A stretch of 64,000 nt of DNA from Prosopocoilus inquinatus. Taxonomy: Eukaryota; Arthropoda; Insecta; Coleoptera; Lucanidae. This document shows, one piece after another, positions 24,271 through 33,992 of the stretch (positions within the stretch are counted from its first letter, which is position 1; each line of letters begins with the position of its first letter). The DNA lies in assembly GCA_036172665.1 (NCBI GenBank), contig CM069874.1, positions 25,627,946 through 25,691,945 on the forward strand, written 5' to 3'. The position numbers were made by a program, and so were the translations under genes. A model generated the notes under the pieces. That model was not told the origin of the DNA. It searched no databases and saw nothing but the letters and a program-made list of their open reading frames with translations.

Positions 24271-24603
24271 GTGGTGGAACTACAATTTGTTTTTCTCGTG
24301 TTCTCATCCGCCTCATTAACTCCTCCATCGCAACATTTAACCTTCACGCTACTAATACTAACAGCTAAAGTGTTAATAAACGGTGACCCGGGGAAATCAC
24401 GAGAATTCTTGGAATTGTATTGTTGTTACCTCACTGGCAGAGGGCGTTTTCCTTTGGCCGAAATTAAAGAGTGCGAACCAGAAATCCGCGCACACGTGGA
24501 GGATATGCAAATGCGATTGCACCAAGTGAATAGCTTTTTGAATCGGAATTTTTATTTAAATTTATGCCATGTGAAACGCGAGAAGACCAAGGTCAAGCAG
24601 TAA
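24271..24603 (+). CDS. orphan 110-codon reading frame in a sky intron
   Basis: I do not recognise this product. The frame begins MVELQFVFLVFSSASLTPPS with a hydrophobic stretch to about residue 36, and continues KVLINGDPGKSREFLELYCC, then LTGRGRFPLAEIKECEPEIR and HQVNSFLNRNFYLNLCH. The 3' two-thirds is richer in G+C and in typical codons than its surroundings, which is why I list it. DPxxxREFLxLY followed by a distant VNxxxxxxFY faintly recalls small Tim9/Tim10-type chaperones, but the twin CX3C motifs are absent, so this is at best a decayed relative and may be chance. A second frame follows at 24613-24807. It could be a nested gene, a retrocopy or noise. Confidence 0.3.
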   Translation: MVELQFVFLVFSSASLTPPSQHLTFTLLILTAKVLINGDPGKSREFLELYCCYLTGRGRFPLAEIKECEPEIRAHVEDMQMRLHQVNSFLNRNFYLNLCHVKREKTKVKQ

Positions 24604-24831
24604 TGGAAATGTTTGTTCTGTTTACAATTTCATAGTTGCTATTTAATTAATAAAAAACACATTAAAAAATTCCATTGGGGATCAACGCATCCCACATTTT
24701 TATTCAACGTTCACAATTTAGAGAAAAAAGTAGTAAAAACAATTAATTACGAACATATCGATTATTTAACACGAAATTTGTTTCTAAAAGGCTATGCACA
24801 TTTTTAACCAAAATGTAAGTCAAGTTAAAAT

Positions 24832-25050
24832 GGCAGCGAGTAGCTCAGCGGTTAGTCTATCCGACTATGAAAGTCGTATCACTTGTCGGCATGGGTTCGA
24901 ATCCCAACAAGGCTATGAATGTTTGTATTGCCCGGATTGTGACCTATCTACTTAAAACAATTTGTCTGGAATGGTGTCACGCCAAAAGACAAACATGTGC
25001 GGGTGACTTCGCAAAGCAAATAAAGAAAGAAAGGAAAGAAAAGAGATTTT
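24832..25050 (+). mobile_element. tRNA-derived SINE
   Basis: The head carries a pol III A box (TAGCTCAGCGGTTAG, 24841-24855) and B box (GGTTCGAATCC, 24894-24904) at tRNA-like spacing. It is followed by a non-tRNA body and an A/G-rich tail (AAATAAAGAAAGAAAGGAAAG at about 25017-25040). There is no CCA-terminal acceptor partner for the 5' end, so it is not a tRNA gene. An ORF overlapping the body (24867-25082) is incidental. The exact 3' limit and target duplication are not resolved. Confidence 0.82.
24841..24904 (+). promoter_or_regulatory. internal pol III promoter (A and B boxes) of the SINE
   Basis: The A box TAGCTCAGCGGTTAG and the B box GGTTCGAATCC are separated by 38 bases, as in functional tRNA-type promoters. 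Both match consensus closely, so the head could still recruit TFIIIC. Confidence 0.75.
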
Positions 25051-25292
25051 TAGTTCAACCAACCTTGCTAATGGAAAGTTAATTCTACAGAGTGTAGTAT
25101 GTAAATAAATACTATATAACAGAGTTCTTCGACTCATTTTTTGTACTAGATTACTCCACGTATTTTTAGTTATCTTAGTATATTTTCTTTTATTTGTTCA
25201 TGATCTGTCTCCATTCAACTTCCATTATGTGATTTCTCCGAGAAATTTGTAGACACCTATGTACAAAATAATAGCAACATAGGGGTGTATGT

Positions 25293-25596
25293 CAAGGTTG
25301 GTAGAGCTGGACTGTGTATTAGAAGGTTGCCTTGATCAGCGGAGGGGACAGAGGAAGCGTATCTCGTTACGTCACATCACATGATAACCTCCATTGGGCA
25401 TGTTAATAAGTTTTTTGCGTTATTTGATCAATAGGACCATGGAATTGATTCAATTTTTAATGAAGTAGATTAAGCTTTAGGAAACTCACTCTATTTACTT
25501 CACTGTGACGGATAGAAGTTTCGTGTGACGTCACGAGTTACTTTTGCGGGGAGGAAATTTCAAACTGAAATATCAATATCAGTTTTACCAACCTTG
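25293..25596. mobile_element. hAT-like MITE with 8-bp target duplication
   Basis: The ends CAAGGTTGGTAGAGCTG and CAGTTTTACCAACCTTG are inverted (two mismatches). GTGTATGT flanks both sides (25285-25292 and 25597-25604). An 8-bp duplication with CAAGG ends fits hAT. It is 304 bp and non-coding. Confidence 0.88.
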
Positions 25597-25862
25597 GTGT
25601 ATGTCTTCATAACTGCCGTCTGCTGGATACTCTTGTCCTTAACCAATTTTGAATTTATTGAAACTGACACCAAGAAATATTTGCAGAATTTTATAGTAGA
25701 CAACCAAACGAGGATTTCCCTTTGTTAAATAAAATTGTAGCTGATCACTTTTTTTAATGACAGTTATTATATTTTTTTAATAAATTAAATCCGTCGAAAT
25801 TAAAAAGAAAAATAAGCAGAATCGCAGGCATCAAAAAATTTAATGTAAACAATATAAATAAT

Positions 25863-26102
25863 TAGTCGCTTTCCAATTGCGAAAATGAGCTACTCAGAAC
25901 TCCTCCGAACTGATCCAATTCCAATTGCAGGGTGCGGAACGCATTCGAACTGATTTTTTTACTGTCCCCTGTCTTCTCACGCACTTCTTTCTATGACTAC
26001 CCATATATCATATGACTTATGCAGCGTTCCCATTGAAATCTCGGAAGTGTAGTTCATCATCATCATCTCAGATGCTTGAAATTCGTAATTGGAAAACGAC
26101 TA
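25863..26102. mobile_element. MITE with ends TAGTCGYTTTCCAATT
   Basis: TAGTCGCTTTCCAATTGCGA and TCGTAATTGGAAAACGACTA are inverted over 21 bp with two or three mismatches. It is 240 bp and non-coding. Confidence 0.78.
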
Positions 26103-26623
26103 TTGTCTTAGTAGAGTGTACTTAAATAAAAAGCGATTCAACGTCATACTTGGCATTGTTTGTAAACAAATAAACTCTCAAGTGAATTACTGTAAAAAGT
26201 TTGAAAATATTGCTTCACACCAGTGTGGCCATGATGAAAATTGAAGAAAAGTTTGTGCTTTATGCGGAAGAAAAATTATATTTGGAAAGTCAAATCCGTC
26301 AAAGTTTTTAATTTGGGTATTCTTGTACTTTAACGGCAGCTCCGTGTAATGTTATTAGAGTTGTAAAATCTCTTCCAGAAAAACAAAAGTTTGAATGAAG
26401 AAAACAGCTTATAAAAATGTTAATTTAAATTTGTTTACTGGGGGTCCAAATATAACAGTTGTTCTAAGCCCGAAAAATAATGACTAAAACATTTTACAGT
26501 TGAAAGCAAAAAAAGTAGACAAACTACAGTTTCATGTAATTATTCTTTCTCAAAATGCCATAGATTAAAGACGAATTCACAGATTTTACCAAAGGTTTAA
26601 ACTTATTAATTTTGAAAGATTTT

Positions 26624-27012
26624 ACAGATAAAACAGCGACATCCTACGATCGCGTTTTGACCTGACATTGCAGTAGGATAGACAAATCGAAGCGGATTTG
26701 CTCCCAAGCATGGCCGTCTTGCATGGGGGACTTATTAGGAGCAATTCCGCTTCAATTTGTCTATCCTACTCCAATGTCAGGTCAAAAAGCGATCGTGGGA
26801 TGTCGCTGTTTTATCTGTTCATCACTATTACGTCGCAATTGCGAATAAATTGGACAAGTCGTTTTTGGTCTGCAGTGGGAATGTCGAGCTACGTCTCTGC
26901 TGATGAAGCCCCAAACAGGGCTGAAACAGCTGTACAGAGCCTGCTCGAGGTTTTCACTGCAATCAAAAACGATTTACAACAAATTTTTTTGAAAGATTTT
27001 ACATTTTTAAAA
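26624..27012 (+). repeat. repeat cassette with hairpin and coding-like tail, copy 1
   Basis: The arms 26624-26705 (ACAGATAAAACAGCGACATC, GACCTGACATTGCAGTAGGA) and 26738-26818 are inverted around AAGCATGGCCGTCTTGCATG. Downstream, 26879-26985 encodes SSYVSADEAPNRAETAVQSL followed by LEVFTAIKNDLQ. The same hairpin arm and the same peptide recur at 63131-63402. It looks like a dispersed repeat that includes a fragment of an unidentified reading frame. Confidence 0.75.
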
Positions 27013-28288
27013 TGTTATCTGTGAAGTCGTCTGTAATCACTACCATTTTCAGAAAGAATTATTACAGGAAATTGTAGTTTCTCCTTTTTTCTGCTTCCGA
27101 CTGTATTTTCTACTGAATGCTTAGACAATTACCAAGTAAATAAAAAAAAACTGACTAATTTCTTAAGATATGGAGCTGGAAAAAAATTGATTATATCTGC
27201 TTTTAAAATCATGAACAAAGTAGTTGAAAACTTGTTGATTATGGTCCATAATTAGGTAAAAATTTAGATTGGGTAATTAAAGCAATTCCTAATTTAATAG
27301 TAGAATTTTATTCTAGCGACCGGTTTCGGTGTTGGAAAGGAAAAATAATTAAACAAGTTATGCCATTTGCAGTGGTTGGGAGAAACTGGAAATATTTTTA
27401 ATTTATTACTTTACTAAGAATGAAAAATGTAATCGCTTTGTACCACACTAATAAGGGAGCTACATCAACGACCTCGAAGCTAACAGAATGTATTGCGCAG
27501 GACCAGAAAAAAATACAATGATCGCGATGGCGCGTGATAGTTTCATCATAAATTTTATCGTCTTCAATCAAAAATCGGGATTTACTAGTTTTAAAAAAAA
27601 AATTCCACTTTATCTGATCCGCATCCCAATATCCAATGCCCTTACGGTTTGCTAAATACTCGGCATTGACCTAATACCTAATAATGACAAGTGCAGTCGA
27701 TCAATCATACCAGTTCACCAAGGGACATGAGGTGTTGTTTAGCCCTTGAACGCTCACCAGCGTCATCGAACTGAGATACGCTCAATTTTATTATTAATTA
27801 TTACTAAGAGGAAAATATAAAATTTCTGCTGTTACTGTTGTATACTTAAATAAAATCAAATTGCGCATGGAAAACTGCTGGAATAAATACTGTGTGAATA
27901 TTTTTAAATATTTAAATTTAAATGGGCATTTAAAATGTTAACCTGTTCTCAATCAAGAGAACATGTGGGGTTAAAAAATATAAAAAGTCGTTTTAATCGA
28001 CTATTGTAATATGTGAGTCCATTACTCATTAACTACATAAAAGTAAAAAAAAATACTTAATGAAACAAACACTAGTTTTCTTTATGTAGCATGCGACCGA
28101 TATCAAGTTACTTGCATAATCTAACCACAGCCATCGTGAGGTAACAACAAACAACTTTCGACCATTGACCGTAACGGGTCAGATGCAGCAGAATTGCAAA
28201 AAAAAGTGTAAATACTTTCGGGTTAGACTTTTTTTTTAATCTAAACCTCTGTGTTGTGTGATGTGTGTTTTGTTATGCTGCTAACAAG

Positions 28289-28375
28289 GGAGCGCATTCT
28301 CCAGGTCCTCGCATCCTTTCCATGGGGATTTATCCCATACAGAATGTCAAGTCGCGCATCCTTGACCATCAGGAT
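28289..28375 (+). CDS. sky: skywalker linker exon
   Basis: This phase-0 exon of 29 codons has donor GAT|GTAAGT and acceptor TGCTGCTAACAAG. The product GAHSPGPRILSMGIYPIQNV then KSRILDHQD continues LTIRE of the previous exon. In the other two frames the exon either needs an unsupported start (MLLTRE, 28276) or breaks phase, so this frame is preferred. It lies in the linker between TBC and TLDc, which varies among isoforms in this family. The acceptor has little pyrimidine tract, which suits a regulated exon. The next AG, 20 bases downstream, would shift the frame. Confidence 0.75.
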
Positions 28376-28469
28376 GTAAGTTACAAGTATTCGTAAATCC
28401 TATAGCTATTCCTCTATGTTAGTACGCTGTAAATACGTTTTTCTTTGATTTGTTTTTGCGTGTGTTTAG

Positions 28470-28496
28470 GGTGGCAAGCTTCAGAATTCTAAACTT
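28470..28496 (+). CDS. sky: skywalker 27-nt microexon (candidate)
   Basis: tgtgtttag|GGTGGCAAGCTTCAGAATTC...CTT|GTAAGT has exact splice signals and encodes GGKLQNSKL in phase 0. It sits 94 bp after the previous exon. Vertebrate TBC1D24 contains a neuronal microexon in its linker, so a microexon here is plausible, but homology is not shown. Inclusion or skipping leaves the frame intact. Confidence 0.55.
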
Positions 28497-28674
28497 GTAA
28501 GTTCATTGTACATTTTGTTAGAAGAAAAATTAGTTTGTTCGGAGATATTCAGATAGAACACTTTTAGATGTTTTTAGTCTGAATGTGAGGATATATCTTT
28601 TTCGGTGTTTGTGTGTTGTTTTTCTATGATTGGTGGTTTTTACCTTGTTTATGTAAGTGCAGAACTTTTTTCAG

Positions 28675-28764
28675 ACTCCCGAATACCTCCACCTAGCCAA
28701 GTGGTTTCCCTTTCCTAATCCCATTTTTGCCGACACAGAACTACATATTAGGACAAGAAAATTG
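28675..28764 (+). CDS. sky: skywalker linker exon (candidate)
   Basis: Acceptor gaacttttttcag is followed by ACT CCC GAA TAC. The product TPEYLHLAKWFPFPNPIFAD then TELHIRTRKL (30 codons, phase 0) has a coding-like composition quite unlike the flanks. The proposed donor TTG|GTTAGC is weak. If it is not used, the frame stays open to a stop at 28858-28860, giving a possible early-terminating isoform. I am more confident in the exon than in its 3' end. Confidence 0.6.
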
Positions 28765-29521
28765 GTTAGCACGTTATTATTTTATTTCCTTGCTTTTCGT
28801 AGAATTAACAAAATACTTACATTAAGAGTGGTATATTACGTTTTAATAATTAAAGACTAGTTAATATAAACTTCTATATATAAATTAATATTTTATTTTT
28901 TATTTTCATTTGTTTAATTATGATCAGTAGAAATATAATTTAATACAAACAAAAGTTCAGAAACACTTCAGTGTTTTCAAATGCTTCAATAATCATCAAT
29001 TTAGTTTTAATTATAATGAATTTTGGTAATGATAGGCGTTAATTGTATCCAATAAACAAAGAAAAGAGATATCTAATAAGAAAAATTAAACAATTTCCTC
29101 GAAAAGAAAATATAAAAAACTACAGAAACAAAATTTTCACATTCACATCCGGATTCCCGCTCTAAGATACCATTTAATATATTTTACTAATATATTTTAT
29201 CGTTTCTTTTTAAATTTAAATTTCTTCGAGAACCGCATAATCAAAAAATATCTTTCTCAAGCATTGTCCTAGAAAAGGAAAAAAAAATATTAAATAAAGA
29301 AAAAAACATTAAAGTATCAAAAAGCGTTTGACAAAATATAACAAACTTTAGACATAATGTTTTTATTTTATTTTATTGGTCTTCATATACTTAAACAGGA
29401 CATTGAACTTTATATAGCATACTTACAAAATTATGTTTTGATGACATTCACGGAGAAATGACAAAATTGAAATAATTTTTACTTCCTCTGGAAATCAATC
29501 ACCTGTCCCTAGTCAACCAAT

Positions 29522-29684
29522 TCCGGGTAATCATTTTCAATCCGAAATATAAGAGGTTGGTGATTACTCCTATTAATGATTTTTTTTGATGTTTTTAAAT
29601 GTCATTATGAAGATAATTAAAATGTCATTATGAACGATAATCATGCCAGCCTCCAATGTTCCGGATTGAAAATAATTACCCGGT
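29522..29684. mobile_element. MITE with ends CCGGGTAAT
   Basis: CCGGGTAATCATTTTCAATC and GATTGAAAATAATTACCCGG are inverted. Inner AGAGGTTGGTGATTA and TAATCATGCCAGCCTCC also mirror each other. The element is about 160 bp. Confidence 0.8.
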
Positions 29685-30579
29685 ATAATAATATAATAAT
29701 ATGGTGAAAAATATTAGTGAATTAATCTTGGTGTTACAAAAATTACCAAATCATTTTTCTGTGAAAATTTTCGTTATCTCAACTGATTGAATTTAAAACC
29801 AATTTTGCCAAATCTTGCAACACCTTAGTCATATCGTCACAGTCATCACAATCAGAGCGTTCTTACCTATGAGCACACTAGACCCGTCTCTATCAACCAT
29901 CAAGTGTACACATAATCTTTGTTGCTTTACCGAGCAATTTCTATTGGCTAAGTTGAAGCTCCTCAAACGGTATACAGGATGGGACAATAACTATTAAAAC
30001 TATATATCTTCAAATCAATAAGGCCCAGAGGAAGATGGGTCTAACCAGACTTATACGGTACGAAGGGGGCTATAATTTTTGTCCGTGTAGCGTTTCGCAG
30101 ATACCAAGTCCAACGTCTTTTTTTCGAATGGGCTCTACGTTTTTTTTCCAAAACTCGAAGTTTATAACGCACGGCACAAAATGTGTGAACAAAATTTAAA
30201 ACAAAGAAAGGGATTTATAAAACGAAAGAAAAATCGATAAACATTTTTATTACTGACTAAAATTTATGTTTACAAAAAATGGATACAATGTACTTGTATT
30301 TATATTTGTAAGTACAACAGTGACATATCTTAGTAGTTGTCAACAACTCCTATGCATCCTTTTTTTAATATTATTATCAAAATAATCAGTCAAATTTTTG
30401 GTATTTAGTAGCTCATAGATGAAGAAGCTCTAATCGTTACAAAAAAACTGTTACCGAACCGATGGAATTTTTTTCCTTTTTAAAGATTTATTAATGTCAC
30501 CAGGAAGAAAACGAACCTTTATTCGCCTGAGGTCGAGTAAGTACAACGTAGATACTGATGTATTATCACTTCAGTGGAA

Positions 30580-30740
30580 AAAAAAAAACACTCTTTCAAG
30601 AACATCTTATAAGTTCACGGTAACAATCACTTCAATGAAAACAAATACTTTCAAGAACATCTTAATAAGTTCACCGTAGTAATCACTTCAATTAAGACAA
30701 ACAGTGTTTTAAGGACACCTTAATAAGTTCACCATAGTAA
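30580..30740. repeat. imperfect tandem repeat, ~64-bp unit, about three copies
   Basis: The units share CAAGAACATCTTATAAGTTC and ATCACTTCAAT...ACAAA. Copies start near 30595, 30650 and 30712 inside the 29973-31255 element. Confidence 0.7.
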
Positions 30741-30980
30741 TAAAATTCAATCACATAAGGCAATCGTGTAAGATGTATCCATTTGTTTGTAAACATAAAT
30801 TTCATTCATTAATAAAAATGGAAAAAGAAATAAAAAACAAAAAGATAATATAGAAGCCATTTAAAAAAATTAAGATGACCTTGATATCTGGTCAAAAAAT
30901 AATTATAGCTATATGATAGCCCCCTTCGTACCCTACAATTTTGGTTACAATCTTCCTCTGGGTTTTATTGATCTATTTGA

Positions 30981-31218
30981 AGACTTCCTTGAAAAAACAT
31001 TGTAACCAACATTTTTTCACATCGAAAATTTCAGCGGAATACTGTAATATCTGGCCTAAGGAAATGGTCGGCAGTTTGTTTCTTGGTGGGACATTCTCCT
31101 TTAACATATCCCTTTACCGCTAAATAATCTGCCGACCGTTTCCTTAGGCTAAATTGAGTATTCACTAAAATCGTTGACGGGGCAAAAATGTTGGTTACAA
31201 CATTTTTCAGGGAAGTCT
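30981..31218. mobile_element. nested hairpin inside the 29973-31255 element
   Basis: The arms are GACTTCCTTGAAAAAACATT...GTAACCAACATTTTT and AAAAATGTTGGTTACAAC...TTTTTCAGGGAAGTC. A further pair is CTAAGGAAATGGTCGGCAG and CTGCCGACCGTTTCCTTAG. It separates two parts of the outer element's right arm. Confidence 0.75.
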
Positions 31219-31438
31219 TGATTAAACATCCTAACAGTTATTATCTCAGCCTGTATATACGAGAAATGTTTCACCAATTCAAATTGTTCATCCTATATAA
31301 TATACTTTGTGCATTTTATTATTCCTCATAAAGAAGGGAACACAAAATTTGTATGCAACGATTATAATTTTTTCTATTTTTTTTTTTACAAGAAGTTTCG
31401 TAAAAAGAAGTTTCACTCTTTCCAAATTCGTTATTTAA

Positions 31439-32382
31439 GGCTAGTCTGAACCACCTAAAATAACTGTTTTTCCTTTTTTTTCGGTATTAAACTGAACTTT
31501 TTGTTAATATTTAATATATCAGAATACACGCCTTTTAAATCTCTAGGGGGCTAAACTAATTTCATTAGCGAAAAAAATTATACCCCGCTGTAATTTTAAA
31601 AAACATCATTTTTTAATTTCTTTTTTCCTATTTTAGATGTCTAAATGAACAAAAAATTAAAAGAAATTTGTCACAGTAGTAAAGGATGTAATTCTAGAGA
31701 TGGGCCAAACTAATATTAATGCATATAAAATATAAATTATTTAAATATCGTTGTTAATGTTAATACTCGTATATTTCGAAATTTAACAATTATTAGACTA
31801 AGAAAATACGCCCACTTAAACCACATAATGTACTTAAAACAGTGTACTAATAAGCGATATTAAAAGTCATTTCAATTTTGATTAATTTATATATTTACAT
31901 TGCTCTAAATTGCCGCTTACCTCATGAGAGTCACCCCTATAGGCGCAAGATCGTTGCCGGATGCAAAATTTCCCTTTCCAACGATAAACTATGCTGCTTT
32001 CCAAGAATTCTCCAGATCTAAACAGTAATTCCTAAACTTGGCAACGCCGGTGTACTTCTGGTAGTGTGCATATTAGGCGCAAATTTCAAAGTGGAGGCAG
32101 GGTTCGACCAGTCTTAAGGCAAACCCTGCCTCCACTTTGAAATTTGGTCTAATAATTGTTAAATTTCGAAATGTACGAGTATTAACTTTAAAAACGATAT
32201 TTAAATAATTTATTTTTTGTGTGCGTTAATATTAGTTTGGCCCCCTCTAGAACTACACATCCTTTATTTCTTAAATCTAGAGATTTAAAAGGCACTTATT
32301 TTGATACTTTACACATTAACAAAAAGTTCAGTTTAATACCGAAAAAAAGGAAAAACAGTTTTTTAGGTGGGTCAGACTAGCC
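31439..32382. mobile_element. hairpin element flanked by TTAA
   Basis: The ends GGCTAGTCTGAACCACCTAA and TTAGGTGGGTCAGACTAGCC are inverted, and the arms mirror each other for over 250 bp (AATACTCGTATATTTCG and CGAAATGTACGAGTATT near the loop). TTAA sits at 31435-31438 and 32383-32386, as in piggyBac insertions, although the end sequence is not the usual CCC type. A TTA duplication is also possible. Confidence 0.82.
32080..32146. repeat. perfect 25-bp hairpin in the loop of the TTAA element
   Basis: CAAATTTCAAAGTGGAGGCAGGGTT-type stem at 32080-32104 (key core AGTGGAGGCAGGGTT) pairs exactly with 32122-32146, with a 17-nt loop. Perfect pairing suggests a very young inversion duplication rather than a conserved microRNA. 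Confidence 0.85.
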
Positions 32383-33188
32383 TTAACTAAGATTTCTGCA
32401 TTACACTTTTAAGAGAGCCGAGTGAAATATTTTTTATGAGTAAATTTAAAGAGTGATACATATTCAGATTCATTATTCAAACTTTCATCATGACTTGTAT
32501 AACACAGTTTATAAAAATGGTTTTCGAGAAAATTGTATTATATTATTATCATTATTACACTTAAATGTTTTGTGAAACGGTTTTTTTTTTGACTTCCCAT
32601 TTTTTTATTGAGTTTTTTTTTTAATTTAACCGTCAATTATCATCTTCTGGTTAAATCTTTTTTTGTTACAGATTATGATTTTCAATTTAATTAATTTAAT
32701 TCAATTTAATTTTAATATTTTCCTAAAATTATCAAACAATATATTTTTTTTTCTAAAGTTCGACAGTTCTTATTCGATTCTTCTCGATTATTTGTTGGAT
32801 ACAATATTAAAATGTAAAATGTAGGATTTTATTTCTAGTATAAGAATATGACGAATATACCACTCTTATTTGCGTTATTATTAAATTTGATCCAAATGCA
32901 GAGGACCATAAACAACACAAATAAAAAAAAATCACACTAGTGCAATAAAACTGGCCGATATTATTAACACAGCACTTTTACGAGGATTGTTTTTACGTAA
33001 CAGCAGCATAAAACTGGCCAAAATTCTGACAGCTTATTAACGACAATATAAAATGATTTCTGCATGACATCAAGAATTAACTCTTTTACTGCCTTCATTA
33101 CATCACGGTTTCGTTTTGCTGTCCGTGTTGCTTGCCGGCTTTATTGTCTTGTATTTTTCAAGCTTGGATTTTTGACACATGGCATGCG

Positions 33189-33222
33189 TTATTTATTATT
33201 TATTTATTTATTTATTTATTTT
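33189..33222. repeat. (TTTA)n microsatellite
   Basis: About eight repeats of TTTA in a row, in the intron before exon 33912-33992. Confidence 0.9.
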
Positions 33223-33255
33223 GATTGTATTCTGTTTTATTTAAAATGTTATTAA

Positions 33256-33379
33256 TAGCGTTTTTAATTCATTGCTCCAGAGCATTGTGAGAGTATCTCC
33301 ATCCCTTGTTTTTGTGCGAGTTTAAAGCAAGAAGGTGATACGCTGGGGGTGCTTTAGAGCATATCAATTAAAAACGCTG
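33256..33379. mobile_element. short inverted-repeat element, ends AGCGTTTTTAATT
   Basis: TAGCGTTTTTAATTCATTGC with CTCCAGAGCA mirrors TTTAGAGCATATCAATTAAAAACGCT. A similar left end (TTAATAGCGTTTTGCTCTAG) occurs at about 45680. It is about 125 bp. Confidence 0.65.
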
Positions 33380-33388
33380 TAAGAAAAA

Positions 33389-33457
33389 GGACACTGTTGT
33401 ATTACAATTGCCAAGATTATTGACGAACAATTAATGTAAAATAATGCAACAGTGTCC
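33389..33457. repeat. short hairpin with 11-bp perfect stem
   Basis: GGACACTGTTG at 33389-33399 pairs with CAACAGTGTCC at 33447-33457; inner TATTACAATTG and CAATTAATGTAAAATA pair partly. It is about 70 nt long, the size of a microRNA precursor, but nothing else supports that. Confidence 0.45.
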
Positions 33458-33911
33458 TCTTGGCATTTTCTTTTCTTTGGGTTTATTTTCATTGTTCCAT
33501 TTTTGATGTTTTCGGTTTGTTTCATTAGATGTTTCTATGTTTATGTGATCGTCAAATGATTTCTACGTATTTTAAATCAAATATTTTAAGAGTGATACGA
33601 ATTAAAAAATTAAAAGTAAATTCATGTGACGTTCACATAACAAACGAAATCAGGTCGTTTTTCCCATCGCATCTGCAAAAAGAAAACAAATATTAGAAGA
33701 CCGGAGTCTTAATTGTTTAATTAAAATATTGTCTTGTGTATTCAGAAGCGCATGACGTAAGTAGAACTGTTTGCATAGTAACAAATTTTCTTAATTAATA
33801 TGCGCATAATTCGCCGGGACTATCAAATTTCAACATCGCAATTTTAATAATTGCGTAAATGCGTGTATTGAGGCAATTTTGCATAAAAGCCTACAGCTTT
33901 TCCTCTTGCAG

Positions 33912-33992
33912 GAAAATGGGAAATCGATCGACTTCGTTATCGACTTGGCATCCTTGAAAATAACGTCAGATTTGTCCATTTCAGAGAGTTTA
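33912..33992 (+). CDS. sky: skywalker exon before the TLDc domain
   Basis: This phase-0 exon of 27 codons has acceptor agcttttcctcttgcag and donor TTA|GTAATT. The product ENGKSIDFVIDLASLKITSD then LSISESL joins to LLTLWSWLP of the next exon. The other open frame (KWEIDRLRYRLG) would not join in phase, and the third has an early stop. It is the only way I see to reach the TLDc exon in frame with good splice sites, but the sequence itself is not a block I recognise. Confidence 0.72.

Larger units (their letters stand above)
19536..28288 (+). other. intron of skywalker (8.75 kb)
   Basis: The phase-0 intron holds, in order, a Harbinger-like MITE (20582-20746), two abutting TA-flanked elements (20938-22041 and 22044-22658), an orphan reading frame (24271-24603), a SINE (24832-25050), two MITEs (25293-25596 and 25863-26102) and a repeat cassette (26624-27012). 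I see nothing identifiable in 19560-20570, 23210-24250 or 27020-28280. A minus-strand ORF at 19975-20361 has no recognisable content. Confidence 0.8.
29973..31255. mobile_element. TA-flanked hairpin element with a nested insertion
   Basis: The left end TACAGGATGGGACAATAACT pairs with the right end AGTTATTATCTCAGCCTGTA. Inner parts also pair (AAGGCCCAGAGGAAGATGGG with TCTTCCTCTGGGTTTTATTG; GGTACGAAGGGGGCTAT with ATAGCCCCCTTCGTACC). The right arm is interrupted at about 30985-31215 by a second hairpin. Confidence 0.82.
28765..33911 (+). other. intron of skywalker (5.1 kb)
   Basis: It holds MITE 29522-29684, the nested hairpin element 29973-31255, the TTAA-flanked hairpin 31439-32382, a T-rich stretch 32570-32760, a (TTTA)n tract 33189-33222 and a short inverted repeat 33256-33379. 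I see nothing recognisable in 28860-29515 or 33460-33900. Confidence 0.75.

Noticed and set aside
24832..24912. A tRNA gene
   Set aside because: A and B boxes are present, but the 5' end has no convincing acceptor-stem partner and an A/G-rich tail follows; SINE is the better reading.
26698..27024. A standalone 108-codon gene
   Set aside because: The frame runs through a hairpin arm of a dispersed repeat and recurs in rearranged form at 63.2 kb, so it is part of a repeat cassette.
28276..28375. Alternative frame MLLTRE... with an internal start in exon 28289-28375
   Set aside because: It has no upstream acceptor in frame and leaves in phase 2, which does not join to the following exons; the phase-0 frame GAHSPGPRIL fits both sides.
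32080..32146. MicroRNA precursor
   Set aside because: The stem is perfectly paired and lies within the loop of a transposable element; real precursors normally have mismatches and conservation.
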